A DNA stretch of 28,746 bases, taken from positions 1 to 28,746 of the forward strand of contig CAYGZA010000044.1 in assembly GCA_964354135.1 (NCBI GenBank), written 5' to 3'. The notes beneath the pieces were generated by a model. The model did not search any database. It was given only the letters and a program-made list of their open reading frames with translations, and was not told where the DNA came from. Shown here piece after piece: positions 1 to 8,868 of this stretch (position 1 is the stretch's first letter; every line of letters begins with the position of its first letter). The position numbers were made by a program, and so were the translations under genes. Origin of the DNA: CAYGZA01 sp964354135 (GTDB lineage Bacteria > Planctomycetota > Planctomycetia > Pirellulales > Thermoguttaceae).

Positions 1-832
1 CGCCGCGGACCGAGATGGGGGCGTCGTACCGCAGCTTCGTCCTGCGCGCCCCGAACTCGGGCCATTTCGGGGGATTGTGGACCAGCATCGCCGGGATCTG
101 CTTGTGCCACAACTCCTTGCCGGCGGCCGAGGCGATCGTCACATGGAGCACGTCGCGATCGCGCGCGGCCGGGGCGTCCGGAAGCCGCAGGACGGCTCGG
201 GCGCGGCGGTCCCTGGCCAACGGCATGTCGGCGGAGGAGCGGTTCTCGGGCGACGACCCATACCACGCGGCCAGCCGGGCGCCGGGCAGGTCCTCCGTGC
301 GGCAGATCGCGGCGGCTTCCAGACTGGCTCGCTGCCCGTCGGCCAGCAAGAGCCAACCCGATGGCACGAGAATGGTCCCCAGGTCCACGGGGTGAATTAC
401 CGTATCTGGTCGAGCGACCGCTTCCGCCTCGAATGCGACGACGTCGACCTTGTGCCGTGCCACGACCGCCGGCTCGCGTGCGGCGGCGGAACCGGCCGTC
501 AGCACCAATTCCTCGGGCCACGGGTCAAACGTCACGCCAGTCGTATACGGCGGCTTGCCGCTCAGGGACAGGACCTGCCGGCCGACTTCTTTCCCTTGGC
601 GGTATCCGACCAGCGAGTACTCCGGGAGCGGCTCCGGGACCGCGGGGATCTCCACGACGGCCGTAAAGGGCCGGCCGATTCGCTCCAATCCAAACGGCGG
701 CCGCCAGGGATGCCCCCGATCGATGCGGATCTGAGCAGCGGGTTTCTCGGGGGCATCTTCGGCCGCAATCGCTGGAAATGCCGCGCCCACCGCAACAGTG
801 GTCCAGAGGGTTGCCGCGATTGCGCGAGTCAT
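1..832 (-). CDS. Secreted uncharacterised protein, N-terminal part (runs off the left edge)
   Basis: I read this frame by hand on the minus strand from an ATG at 832; it stays open to the window edge, giving about 277 residues of a longer protein. It starts with a signal peptide (MTRAIAATLWTTVAVGAAFP followed by an AIAAEDAPEKP cleavage region), so the product is exported. The visible part is rich in beta-strand-like segments and ends with WPEFGARRTKLRYDAPISVR. I do not recognise a named domain. The ATG overlaps the TGA of the upstream gene in an ATGA (829-832), so the two genes are probably translationally coupled. Given the glycosidase-rich surroundings a role in extracellular carbohydrate handling is possible, but that is inference only. 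Confidence 0.75.
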   Translation of the reverse strand, partial: MTRAIAATLWTTVAVGAAFPAIAAEDAPEKPAAQIRIDRGHPWRPPFGLERIGRPFTAVVEIPAVPEPLPEYSLVGYRQGKEVGRQVLSLSGKPPYTTGVTFDPWPEELVLTAGSAAAREPAVVARHKVDVVAFEAEAVARPDTVIHPVDLGTILVPSGWLLLADGQRASLEAAAICRTEDLPGARLAAWYGSSPENRSSADMPLARDRRARAVLRLPDAPAARDRDVLHVTIASAAGKELWHKQIPAMLVHNPPKWPEFGARRTKLRYDAPISVRG

Positions 833-1560
833 GTCGTGTCTTCTGTCGCCAGTGGCACGTAGATCCCGTCGGCCAGCACGCCCGACCCCTCCCGGACCGC
901 CGCGTCGAGGTCCAACCTCGCCAAAGCGCCGACCTGCGCCAGGACCGCGTCCAGGCCGGTGAATCGCAGCAGGTCCCGGGTGATGACCTCGTCGTCGAGG
1001 AACATCTGGCCGCCGATGGACCCGGCCAAAAAATCGATTCCCGCGGACGGCGTTCCGAAATCGAAAGACGCCGCCCTCTCGTCGATTCCCAGACGCCGCA
1101 GCCACGCACGCACATACGCCTCCACCACCGGCCGCCCAAGGAACACGTGGTTGCGCGAGATCGATACGTAGGCATCCTGGGCCACCGGCTGACCGATGTA
1201 GTCGTTGAGCGCTTGGGTTGTGGGCGCGAAGTAGACCCGCATCTTCGGGCCGGATTCCGCTGAGGGGGCCCAGTGCCAGCTTGCGTCGTCCTGCGGCAGT
1301 TGGATCCGCGATGCGTCGATGCCGGGACACACGCAGCGGATCATCGCCATGGCGTGGTCTTTGGGGCGCAGCCGGTATTCCTCCAGCCGCCCTTCGCCGA
1401 CGTAGGTGAGGACCAACGGCTCCCGCCCGTCGCCGTTGACGGCCTGTGCGGCGAACGTGAACGGCCGGAGCTCCAGATGCGCCAAATAGGCCGGCAAGAC
1501 GAGGGTCGCCGCATAGCCTTCTACCTCGCCTTCGTCGATCAACGCCCAGAGAGAGAGCAT
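829..1560 (-). CDS. Uncharacterised 243-aa protein
   Basis: This reads as a 243-residue protein starting MLSLWALIDEGEVEGYAA and ending LADGIYVPLATEDTT. I recognise no family. It has no obvious signal peptide, membrane segment or cysteine motif. The open frame continues upstream to 1710, but a good minus-strand promoter (TTGACA-17-TAGCCT, 1607-1635) lies inside that extension and the extension has no protein-like composition, so I take the ATG at 1560. No strong Shine-Dalgarno is visible before it. It is first in a two-gene unit: its TGA overlaps the ATG of the next gene by four bases, which suggests the products act together. Confidence 0.65.
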   Translation of the reverse strand: MLSLWALIDEGEVEGYAATLVLPAYLAHLELRPFTFAAQAVNGDGREPLVLTYVGEGRLEEYRLRPKDHAMAMIRCVCPGIDASRIQLPQDDASWHWAPSAESGPKMRVYFAPTTQALNDYIGQPVAQDAYVSISRNHVFLGRPVVEAYVRAWLRRLGIDERAASFDFGTPSAGIDFLAGSIGGQMFLDDEVITRDLLRFTGLDAVLAQVGALARLDLDAAVREGSGVLADGIYVPLATEDTT

Positions 1561-1606
1561 TGCAGAAGGGACCCCCACAACGGAGCGATTCTCGCAACCT
1601 GGGCAT

Positions 1607-1635
1607 AGGCTACCCCCTGGAGCCGGCCCTGTCAA
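1607..1635 (-). promoter_or_regulatory. Sigma70-like promoter for the 1560-1 gene pair
   Basis: On the minus strand TTGACA (1635-1630) is followed after 17 bases by TAGCCT (1612-1607). The -35 box is perfect and the -10 box matches at the most conserved positions. The predicted start lies about 40 bases before the ATG at 1560. Confidence 0.5.
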
Positions 1636-1642
1636 CCGGGGC

Positions 1643-1671
1643 TTGCGGCGCGTCGTGCCGGGGAGTATGGT
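1643..1671 (+). promoter_or_regulatory. Possible promoter for the GH38 gene
   Basis: TTGCGG (1643-1648) and TATGGT (1666-1671) are spaced by 17 bases, about 55 bases before the ATG at 1725. The match is partial. It would be back-to-back with the minus-strand promoter at 1607-1635. Confidence 0.3.
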
Positions 1672-1724
1672 GCATGGCCAGCGCCCCGTGGGACAGCCAT
1701 CCTCGGGCATGAAGGAGAACCATC

Positions 1725-4700
1725 ATGATGCGAGCTGCAATCGCGGTCCTGTTGACGGCGGCCTCGGTCGCCTCCGGAGCGGAAATGGTCGTTTGGCAGA
1801 TCGGCAAGCCGGACAAGAGCTACAAGGAGCTGGCGATCGCGGGGGACTATCCCTCCTACGCCAAGAAGTTCGTGGCCAAGCCCGTGGTGTTTGAAGTGGG
1901 CCGCAGCGACGCGGCTACCGACTGGCCGTTCATCCAGCCCGGGCCCACCGATTCCTGGGCGGGCGGCCGGGTCCACCCGCGGACGATCCGCTTCCCATTG
2001 GCCGACGAGCCGCGGGGCGTCTTCAAGCTCCGGATCGAGCTGGCGGACACGCACGGCGGGGTGCCGCCGATGCTCGTGGTCGCCGTGGCGGGCCGCAGCG
2101 GGCAGTTCCGCCTCCCGCCCGGCGGCGGCGATGCCTCGCTCGCCAACCCCCAGGCCGGCAAGCCGCACAAGATCGAAGTGACCCTGCCCGCCACGATGTT
2201 CAAGACGGGGACGAACGAGATCGTGCTCACCTGCACCGAAGGCTCGTGGGTGCAATACGACGCCGTCACCCTCCTGAACGACGCCGCGGCCCCGACGCCC
2301 GAGCCGGACGTGCAAAGCGTGACCGTCGCCGGCACTCCCTTTCGCGTCCGCCGCGACGGCAAGGTCCTCCGTACCGTGGACGTGACGGCCACGGTCACCG
2401 CGCCCTTGAGCGAGCTACAGCTCCGCGTGGAGGCCGGCGGCCAGACGATTGAAGTCCCCGTGAAGCAGGTGTCGCTGTTCGGTTCCGTCACGCAAGAGGT
2501 CGGCGTGCCGGACGCGGCCGGCCCACTGGAGGTCAAGGTCACGGCCACGGCCGCCGGCCGCTCGAAGACCGTCACGGCCACGATCGAGCCGCAGCGGAAG
2601 TGGCGGATCTTCGTCGCCCCGAGTTCCCATACCGACATCGGCTACACCCACATCCAGCCGGAATGCGCCGAGCGCCACAGCCAGAACATCGACGTGGCGA
2701 TCGACCTCGCGGCCAAGTACCCGGACTTCAAGTGGAACCTGGAGGTCGCTTGGCAGGCGGAGAACTACGTGAACTCCCGCAAGGGCAAGCGGCTGGAGGA
2801 TTTTCTGCGGTTGGCCAAGGAAGGGCGGATCGGCGTCCAGGCCCTGTACTGCAACCTCCTCACCGGGCTCTGCTCGCACGAGGAGGCCTGCCGCTTCTGC
2901 TGGTTTGCCCACAAGCTGAGCCGCCGCGCGGGCACCACGTATTCCAGCGCGATGATCAGCGACGTGCCGACCCAGGAAGCGTCGCTCCCGATGATCCTGG
3001 CCGGCTCGGGGATCAAGTACTTTTCCAGCGGGATCAACAATACCCGCGGCCCGACGTTTACCCAGATGTACAACCGCTGCCCGGCCTGGTGGGAAGGGCC
3101 GGACGGGAGCCGAGTCCTCATGATGTGGGTCCCCGGTTACGCCCACGCACAAGGCTGGGGGCTGGATCAGAGCCTTGCCCAGGCCCGGGCACAAGTGCTC
3201 AATGCGATCCGCGGCTACGAAGGCCGCAAGGACTACCCGTGCGACGCGATCTTCCTGCACGGGGCCGTAAGCGACAACGTGCTCCTGAACCCCAAGCTGG
3301 CCGAAGTGGTCGGGGAGTGGAACCGGCAATACGAGTTCCCCAAGATCGTCCTCTGCCGGAATGACGAGTTCTTCCAGTACGTCGAGAAGAATTACGGCGA
3401 CAAGCTGCCGGTGTACCGCGGCAGCGGTGGGACCTACTGGGAGGACGGGGCCGGCTCTTCGGCCCGCGAGACCGCTCTTTGCCGCAATGCCCATGAGGCC
3501 GTGGCCAACGCGGAGAAGCTCCTGGTCCTGGCCCGGCGCATCGACCCCAAGGCGGCGTATCCGGCCGAGGCGATCGAGGCCGCGTGGCGCAATTGCCTCC
3601 TCTACGACGAGCACACGTGGGGCGCCTACTGCTCGATCGACCAGCCGGAAACCGAGTTCACCAAGTCCCAGTGGAAGATCAAGGCCCAGTTTGCCGTCGA
3701 TGCCGACCGGCAGAGCAAGGCGCTTGTGGATCAAGGGGCCCGCGGGCTGGCGGGGCTGGTGCGGACCGACGGCCGCTCGCTGGTGGTCATCAACCCGACG
3801 AGCTGGCCGCGGGGCGACGTACTCCGCGTGAACCTGCCCGACGGGACCGTGATCGACCCCAGCTTGCCTTGCTGCGATACGGCCCATGGGACATACGTCT
3901 TCGTCGATAGCGTCCCGGCCTGCGGCTACCGGGTGCTCAAGCTCAAGCCGGGGAGCCGCCCGGCGGCGGAGCCGATCGACGGGACGACGATCGAAAGCCG
4001 GCACTACCGCGTCGCGTTTGACTCCGCAGCCGGGTCGATCACGAGCATCGTCGATAAGGAGACCGGCCGCGATCTGGTGGACCCCAAGGCCCCGTACCGC
4101 CTCAACCAGTATCTCTACGTGGCCGGCGGCAAGGGGACGCGGATCATCGAAACCGGCGCGGAGCCGAAACTGACGATCTCGTCGCCCGAGAAGGCTACGC
4201 TCCGCCGCTATAAGCTCGGCGACCTGGGCGAGATGATGGTCGTCGAGACCTCGGCGGCCCTGACGCCCAAGATCGCCAGCGCGGTGATCGCCTGGAACTT
4301 CCCCAAGCGGATCGACGCCGTCAACCACCTCACCAAGACGCAGACGTACGAGAAAGAGGCGGTCTACTTTGCCTTCCCGTTCGCCGCCCAGAAGCCGACG
4401 TTCCGCTACGAGATCCCGGCCGGCGTGGTCGCGGCCAACACCGACATGCTCCCCGGGGCGTGTCTCGACTGGTTCACGGTGCAGCATTTCGTGGAGGTCG
4501 ATTCGCCGGAAGGGGCCGTGACCTGGGCCACGCCCGACGCCCCGCTTGCCTGCTTCCAGGACATCAACCGCGGCAAGTGGCAGACGCAGTTGCCCTTCGC
4601 GAACGGGCACATCTACGCCTATGTGATGAACAACTACTGGTTCACCAACTACCTGGCGGGCCAAGGGGGCGACTACACGTTCCGCTTCTCGATCACCAGC

Positions 4701-5072
4701 CGCAAGACGGCCGACCGCGTGGCCTCGGCCCGGTTCGGTTGGGCCGCCTCGAACCCGCTTCTGGCCGTGCCCGTGGAGGCAAATCCCAGCGGGCCCCTGG
4801 CCGACTCCGCGGGGAGCCTGGTGTTGGTGGAAGAGGCGAACGTGATCGTCGTCGGCGCCCGCCGGGCGATGGAAGGGGACGGGCTTGTGTTGCGGCTCTG
4901 GGAACTGACGGGCAAGCCGACGGTCGCCCACGTCAAGCTGCCGTCGATCCCCGCCAAGAAGGCCACGGCGTGCAACCTGGTGGAAGAACCGCAGGGTCCG
5001 CTGGAAATCCGCGACGGGGTGATCGCCGTGCCGATCCGCGCCTCCGGCTTGGCGACCGTGCGGGTGGAGTGA
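1725..5072 (+). CDS. Secreted glycoside hydrolase family 38-type alpha-mannosidase-like enzyme
   Basis: This 1115-residue protein begins with a signal peptide (MMRAAIAVLLTAASVASGAE). Residues of about 20-185 form a beta-sandwich resembling the carbohydrate-binding domain found on rhamnogalacturonan lyases (GGVPPMLVVAVAGRSG, then the FKTGTNEIVLTC segment). From about residue 290 the GH38 catalytic fold begins with SSHTDIGYTHIQ (His302, Asp304). It continues through SAMISDVPTQE (Asp413, the expected nucleophile and metal ligand) and YDEHTWGAY (His630). These match the zinc-binding and catalytic positions of family 38. The C-terminal half is the usual long beta-rich region. A strong AAGGAG (1712-1717) sits seven bases before the ATG. 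GH38 enzymes cleave alpha-mannosides, but this bacterial branch is divergent, so the exact substrate is not fixed by sequence. Confidence 0.88.
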   Translation: MMRAAIAVLLTAASVASGAEMVVWQIGKPDKSYKELAIAGDYPSYAKKFVAKPVVFEVGRSDAATDWPFIQPGPTDSWAGGRVHPRTIRFPLADEPRGVFKLRIELADTHGGVPPMLVVAVAGRSGQFRLPPGGGDASLANPQAGKPHKIEVTLPATMFKTGTNEIVLTCTEGSWVQYDAVTLLNDAAAPTPEPDVQSVTVAGTPFRVRRDGKVLRTVDVTATVTAPLSELQLRVEAGGQTIEVPVKQVSLFGSVTQEVGVPDAAGPLEVKVTATAAGRSKTVTATIEPQRKWRIFVAPSSHTDIGYTHIQPECAERHSQNIDVAIDLAAKYPDFKWNLEVAWQAENYVNSRKGKRLEDFLRLAKEGRIGVQALYCNLLTGLCSHEEACRFCWFAHKLSRRAGTTYSSAMISDVPTQEASLPMILAGSGIKYFSSGINNTRGPTFTQMYNRCPAWWEGPDGSRVLMMWVPGYAHAQGWGLDQSLAQARAQVLNAIRGYEGRKDYPCDAIFLHGAVSDNVLLNPKLAEVVGEWNRQYEFPKIVLCRNDEFFQYVEKNYGDKLPVYRGSGGTYWEDGAGSSARETALCRNAHEAVANAEKLLVLARRIDPKAAYPAEAIEAAWRNCLLYDEHTWGAYCSIDQPETEFTKSQWKIKAQFAVDADRQSKALVDQGARGLAGLVRTDGRSLVVINPTSWPRGDVLRVNLPDGTVIDPSLPCCDTAHGTYVFVDSVPACGYRVLKLKPGSRPAAEPIDGTTIESRHYRVAFDSAAGSITSIVDKETGRDLVDPKAPYRLNQYLYVAGGKGTRIIETGAEPKLTISSPEKATLRRYKLGDLGEMMVVETSAALTPKIASAVIAWNFPKRIDAVNHLTKTQTYEKEAVYFAFPFAAQKPTFRYEIPAGVVAANTDMLPGACLDWFTVQHFVEVDSPEGAVTWATPDAPLACFQDINRGKWQTQLPFANGHIYAYVMNNYWFTNYLAGQGGDYTFRFSITSRKTADRVASARFGWAASNPLLAVPVEANPSGPLADSAGSLVLVEEANVIVVGARRAMEGDGLVLRLWELTGKPTVAHVKLPSIPAKKATACNLVEEPQGPLEIRDGVIAVPIRASGLATVRVE

Positions 5073-5095
5073 CGCGGGGAAAGGCAGGTGGGCCG

Positions 5096-5422
5096 ATGGA
5101 CGAGCATCGTCGCATCCGGTCCAGGCGCGCCCGACGCTCCAAGGACCTCTTGGCGAAGGCCCTCAGGGCCGTCGGAATGCTCGGCATCGTGCTTTTTGGG
5201 GCCGCCTGTCTGTACGTCGGGGCTGGGTTCGACTTCAGACTGATGGCCATCTGCCTGCTCGGCTTCATCATCAGCTTCGCCACGTACGCCGTTGCGGATT
5301 GGATCATCTACCCGCAGAAGTCCGGCCGCGGAGACCTCTGGGCCGGGCTGCTCTTCATTTTCATCTACGGTGCCGTTCTGTCGGTTTGCGTTCTCGTCTC
5401 ACAATACGTCAGCATCAGGTGA
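5096..5422 (+). CDS. Small three-helix membrane protein
   Basis: The protein has 108 residues starting MDEHRRIRSRRARRSKD, a strongly basic N-terminus that should stay cytoplasmic. Three hydrophobic spans follow, at roughly residues 27-46 (GMLGIVLFGAACLYVGAGF), 50-70 (MAICLLGFIISFATYAV) and 82-104 (LWAGLLFIFIYGAVLSVCVL). A purine-rich GGGGAAAGGCAGG lies just before the ATG. It follows the GH38 gene by 23 bases on the same strand, so it is probably co-transcribed. I recognise no family. Its last eight bases overlap the convergent fragment at 5415-5543. Confidence 0.7.
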   Translation: MDEHRRIRSRRARRSKDLLAKALRAVGMLGIVLFGAACLYVGAGFDFRLMAICLLGFIISFATYAVADWIIYPQKSGRGDLWAGLLFIFIYGAVLSVCVLVSQYVSIR

Positions 5423-5543
5423 TGGCCGAACGAACCATCGCCCCGTATTCGTGGCCGAAGTTCCCGCGAATCCCCCAGCCGATCGACAGGGAGAGTGCGA
5501 CGACGAGCACGCACAGGATGTCTCGGTGGGTTGAAGGTGCCAT
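5415..5543 (-). pseudogene. Truncated N-terminus of a planctomycete membrane protein
   Basis: A 42-codon minus-strand frame reads MAPSTHRDIL, a hydrophobic stretch, then SIGWGIRGNFGHEYGAM, and after that only VRSAIT and a stop. From memory, the GWGIRGNFGHEYGAM block is the conserved start of a multi-helix membrane protein widespread in planctomycetes. There it continues into several more helices, which are absent here. I read it as a gene that lost everything after its first helix. The break coincides with the 3' end of the convergent small membrane gene. Confidence 0.6.
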
Positions 5544-5611
5544 GGCACGCTCTCCTGCGCCGGCTTCTCAGCGACATCGCGTGATCGTGAAACCCCGTTT
5601 CGACCCTGAGA

Positions 5612-8521
5612 TCACCGAGCCACGGTCCTCTCGGCGACTCTCAGCGTCACCGGGCCCAGCAGGCCCGATTCCATGAGCGGCGAGTCCTTCTTGAACTTCG
5701 CGACGTTGGTCACCGCGAGCCGCTTCTCGGGCGGCAGGGCCGCGTCGCCGATCAGGCGGTTCGGCCAAAGGTTGACCGCGTCGATCCGGAGCTTGTTGCC
5801 CGCCGGCTGCACGGCGGCGGTGATTTCCACGTGCCAGGGCGCCGTCCAGACCGCGCCCAGGGCCTTTCCGTTCAGGCGGACCGCGGCCACGTTCTTCACT
5901 TTGCCGAGGTCAAGGTAAATCCGTTTGCCGGGCTGGCGCAGGGCCTCCGGCAGGTCGAAGGTCTTTTCGTAGGTGGCCTTGCCCGAGTAGAACTTGATCC
6001 CCGGCTCGGGCCGCCTGGTCCAATCCTCCAGTTTCTCAAAGACCACCGACTCCGGCCCGCCCCATTTCGGGTCGAAGCGTACCGTCCACGGGCCGGCCAA
6101 CTCCTGTACTGTCGCAAGCGTTGGGAAGTTCCTCTTGCTCGTTGCTCGCCCCTGGCTGCCCGCCGCTCGCCTGAACACGACAAACCACGCCTGCCGCGGG
6201 GCGAACTCCAGCGGCACGGTCGTCCGGCCGCCCTCCTGGCGGAAGTCCGTCGCGTCCCAGCGCTCGCCGGTCACGGCGTCCCAGAGTTCCGGGTGCTTTC
6301 CCGCGACGCGGAAGCTGCACTCCGCGGTCTCCGGCCGGTTCTGCTGATTGGAGACGAAGTAGATCTCGGCGGCGTCGCAGGTGCGGTGGATGAAGTCCAG
6401 GTTCGCGTCCTTCGGGGTGCCTCGGTATTCGAAGTCCGGCGGCACGCCGTCGGCGGCAAGGATTTCCCGGAGCGTCTTACCCCAAACGATCCGCCCCTGG
6501 CCGACGCTGCGCTCTTTTGTCTTCCGGCCGTCCACCTCGCCCCACAGCGCGTCGGCCAGCCGTTTCACCTCCGCGTCGCACTGGGGGTAGCCGGTCAGGC
6601 CCGGGGCCCGCTCGGGCTTCGGGCCGACCGCCGTCGCGCCGGCCTCGACCAATTCCTTGATCTTGCGGAGCACGTGGGGCGACATGGTCGTCCGCTCCGG
6701 CAGCACGAGCAGGCGATAGCTCATTCCGTCGGGCAGCACCAGCCGCCCCGCCTTCACGCTCATGCGGTGCAGGAGCACGTCGGCGTTGGTCGTGTCGCAG
6801 TCGTAGCCTTTGGGGAGCGGCGGCCGCATGTGGGTCTTGGCGGGCACGTAGTTCGGCACGTCCTCGCCGTAGAAGTAGCAGAGATCGGCCGCAAACAGCC
6901 CCTGCTGGAGCATCTGTTGGCAGCGGGCCAGGTACTTCAGCCACCCGTGGCTCTGGTCCCACCAGGTGACGTTGCGGTCGAAGTGCGTGCCGGCCGCCTC
7001 CCACTGGTAGCCCGGCTTCACGTCGAGCCGCCCCTGGTGTACGTAGAAGCAGAGCACGTTGCGCGTGAGCCCGGCGCAGAACGCCCGGTCGCCGATGTCC
7101 TTCAGGTCGAAGAGATCCTCCTCCCAGTTCGGGCCCATCGAGGTGAATGCCTCGGCCTGGCAGAGCCGCTTGCCGTAGATGTGCGCGGCGGAGGCGGCCT
7201 GCCGGACCGTGTCGCAGATGGGGTACCAGTTGGCAAGCGGCACGGCGCCGTCGGGCTCGGGTACTCGCTTCCAGAACTCGCCCATCGGGACGTCGTTGAT
7301 TCCCTCGCACTCCAGGCCGTCGATGTGCAGCCAGAACGGCCCGCCCGATTCCGGATGGGTCCCGAGCCCGTGGCGTTGTGCAAGCTCTCGCATCCGCCGG
7401 TAGTGATGGTCCGCAAACAGGTCGCCGATCGTGCGGCGGTAGTCCCAGAGGAAGCGGTTGGACACCTCGCGGCTATCGACGATCCGCTTGGCGAGCACCG
7501 GCAGGTAGGGGAGCGGGTCGTAGCCCCGCCGCCTCTGGAACTCGGCGCGGAGCTCCGGGGTCCACGTGGGCTGGAGGCCGTCCGGGCCGGCCACCTCGTA
7601 GCTGTCGTCGTGGACGTACTTGAGGGTCTTGCCGGCCAGCGGCCCGGCATCGGCGATCATCTTCTCGCCGGTCTCGGCGAAGTGCAGGTCCATCGCCTTG
7701 CGGCTGAAGAAATCGATCTCGTAACCGATGGCGCCCGGGCTGACGCACTTTGTCTTCGCGCCCAAGAGCGTATAGCCCAATCGCAGCACCGTCCACGCTC
7801 CGGCGGGCGCATTCCACGCGAGCCGGCCCGAGGCGTCCACGTGCCTCGACAGGTCGATCACCTGCCGGCTCTCGCAGTCCCGCTCGCCCGGGGCCTGCGG
7901 GTTTTCTTCGTGCAGCGTGTCCGGGAGCCCGTTGAGGAAGGTTCGGGCGGCCTTGAGATCCCAGTGCTTCCATGGGGCCGGCGCACCGGGCAGCGGGCCG
8001 CGGGCCGGAAAGGCGATCACGGCCGCATCGCGGTAGTAGTTCTCCCGCGCCGCCGGCATGGGCAGGACCTTGTCGATCGGGCCCGGGCCTTGCACGGGCG
8101 CGGCCGACCAGACCAGGTCCTTCGCGGCGTGCTCGGGCGTGACCCAGGTGCCGCCGGCGTTCCATCCGCTGCACAGGTTCACGCCGACTTCGATCCCCAG
8201 CCGGTCGGCCTCGCGGATCGCGTGCTTGAAGAGTTCCCGCCACGCCGGGCTCATGAACACCGGCCCATCCGGAGCATGGGGACCGCCTTCCCCCGCGTCA
8301 AACAGCAGCACCCCGGCGATCCCCTGCCGCTTCATCTCCTCCAGGTCCCGGGTGATTCCCTCCTTGGTGGCGAAACTGTCCAGCCACCACCAGTAGGCCC
8401 AGGGCTTGGCCGCACCCGGCGGATTGACGAAGCCGCCCGCCAAGTCGTCGGCGGCGGGCAGGACGGCCGCCTTCAGAAGGCCCAGGAGCAACACCAGTCC
8501 AACGACCGCTCGCTTGGTCAC
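5612..8521 (-). CDS. Secreted glycoside hydrolase family 106-type alpha-L-rhamnosidase-like enzyme
   Basis: I choose a GTG start at 8521. An AGGAGGA (8534-8528) sits six bases upstream of it, whereas the in-frame TTG at 8527 directly abuts that ribosome-binding site. The product has 969 residues with a signal peptide (MTKRAVVGLVLLLGLLKAA). FVNPPGAAKPWAYWWWLDSF and TKEGITRDLEEMKRQGIAGV (about residues 31-71) are the hallmark N-terminal block of GH106. Conserved blocks HIDGLECEGINDVPMGEFW and CQAEAFTSMG follow in the barrel. The last 130 residues form a GH2-like sugar-binding beta-sandwich (GPWTVRFDPKWGG, ATYEKTFDLP, LNGKALGAVWTAPWHV). GH106 members release terminal L-rhamnose from complex glycans such as rhamnogalacturonan II. 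The gene is divergent from the 8869-11316 gene. Confidence 0.88.
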   Translation of the reverse strand: MTKRAVVGLVLLLGLLKAAVLPAADDLAGGFVNPPGAAKPWAYWWWLDSFATKEGITRDLEEMKRQGIAGVLLFDAGEGGPHAPDGPVFMSPAWRELFKHAIREADRLGIEVGVNLCSGWNAGGTWVTPEHAAKDLVWSAAPVQGPGPIDKVLPMPAARENYYRDAAVIAFPARGPLPGAPAPWKHWDLKAARTFLNGLPDTLHEENPQAPGERDCESRQVIDLSRHVDASGRLAWNAPAGAWTVLRLGYTLLGAKTKCVSPGAIGYEIDFFSRKAMDLHFAETGEKMIADAGPLAGKTLKYVHDDSYEVAGPDGLQPTWTPELRAEFQRRRGYDPLPYLPVLAKRIVDSREVSNRFLWDYRRTIGDLFADHHYRRMRELAQRHGLGTHPESGGPFWLHIDGLECEGINDVPMGEFWKRVPEPDGAVPLANWYPICDTVRQAASAAHIYGKRLCQAEAFTSMGPNWEEDLFDLKDIGDRAFCAGLTRNVLCFYVHQGRLDVKPGYQWEAAGTHFDRNVTWWDQSHGWLKYLARCQQMLQQGLFAADLCYFYGEDVPNYVPAKTHMRPPLPKGYDCDTTNADVLLHRMSVKAGRLVLPDGMSYRLLVLPERTTMSPHVLRKIKELVEAGATAVGPKPERAPGLTGYPQCDAEVKRLADALWGEVDGRKTKERSVGQGRIVWGKTLREILAADGVPPDFEYRGTPKDANLDFIHRTCDAAEIYFVSNQQNRPETAECSFRVAGKHPELWDAVTGERWDATDFRQEGGRTTVPLEFAPRQAWFVVFRRAAGSQGRATSKRNFPTLATVQELAGPWTVRFDPKWGGPESVVFEKLEDWTRRPEPGIKFYSGKATYEKTFDLPEALRQPGKRIYLDLGKVKNVAAVRLNGKALGAVWTAPWHVEITAAVQPAGNKLRIDAVNLWPNRLIGDAALPPEKRLAVTNVAKFKKDSPLMESGLLGPVTLRVAERTVAR

Positions 8522-8543
8522 GGCCAATCCTCCTGCATAGACG

Positions 8544-8571
8544 GTTGTTCACAACTTGTGCGGGACCGCAC
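8544..8571. promoter_or_regulatory. Two adjacent palindromes upstream of the GH106 gene
   Basis: GTTGTTCACAAC (8544-8555) and GTGCGGGACCGCAC (8558-8571) are two perfect-arm inverted repeats separated by two bases, 23 bases upstream of the GTG. They could be an operator or leader hairpins. No regulator gene is adjacent. Confidence 0.3.
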
Positions 8572-8705
8572 GGTTCTCGTGCTCCCAGCTTAACGTTCGC
8601 TCCCGCCAGGGAAATAGGGAGATGAGCGACTTGACGAGGATTTCGGCAGTAACGGCCGCCGCGTGAGCCCCGCAATCCGTGGCTCCACCCGGATTCTCCG
8701 CATCC

Positions 8706-8735
8706 TTGACGCGGCTCGCTCCACGAAGATATAGT
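8706..8735 (+). promoter_or_regulatory. Sigma70-like promoter for the toroid/Asp-box gene
   Basis: TTGACG (8706-8711) and TATAGT (8730-8735) are separated by 18 bases, implying a 5' leader of about 125 bases before the ATG at 8869. This is the only clear promoter in the 347-base divergent gap; the rest of the gap holds no gene that I can see. Confidence 0.5.
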
Positions 8736-8868
8736 AACCCTAGACTATACAAGCGGTTACAGTTCAAGGAGCCGGCAGCGGACATTGCCCGTCGTGTGGG
8801 AATCCGCGTGTCGGTGGTGCAAGGACAAGACAAAACGGTCGACCTCTTGAGCCCATGAAAGGGAAGAC

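Noticed and set aside
1610..1710. N-terminal extension of the 243-aa protein to an ATG at 1710
   Set aside because: The extension contains the predicted promoter of the gene and has no protein-like composition, so the start at 1560 is preferred.
8522..8527. TTG start for the GH106 gene at 8527
   Set aside because: The ribosome-binding site AGGAGGA directly abuts the TTG, leaving no spacer, whereas the GTG at 8521 is correctly spaced.
5831..8593. Very long open frame on the plus strand opposite the GH106 gene (similar long frames oppose the GH38, Asp-box, discoidin-toroid and FAD oxidoreductase genes)
   Set aside because: High GC at third codon positions leaves antisense frames open. These translations are Arg/Gly/Pro/Val-rich, have no family motifs, and oppose genes with clear domain signatures.
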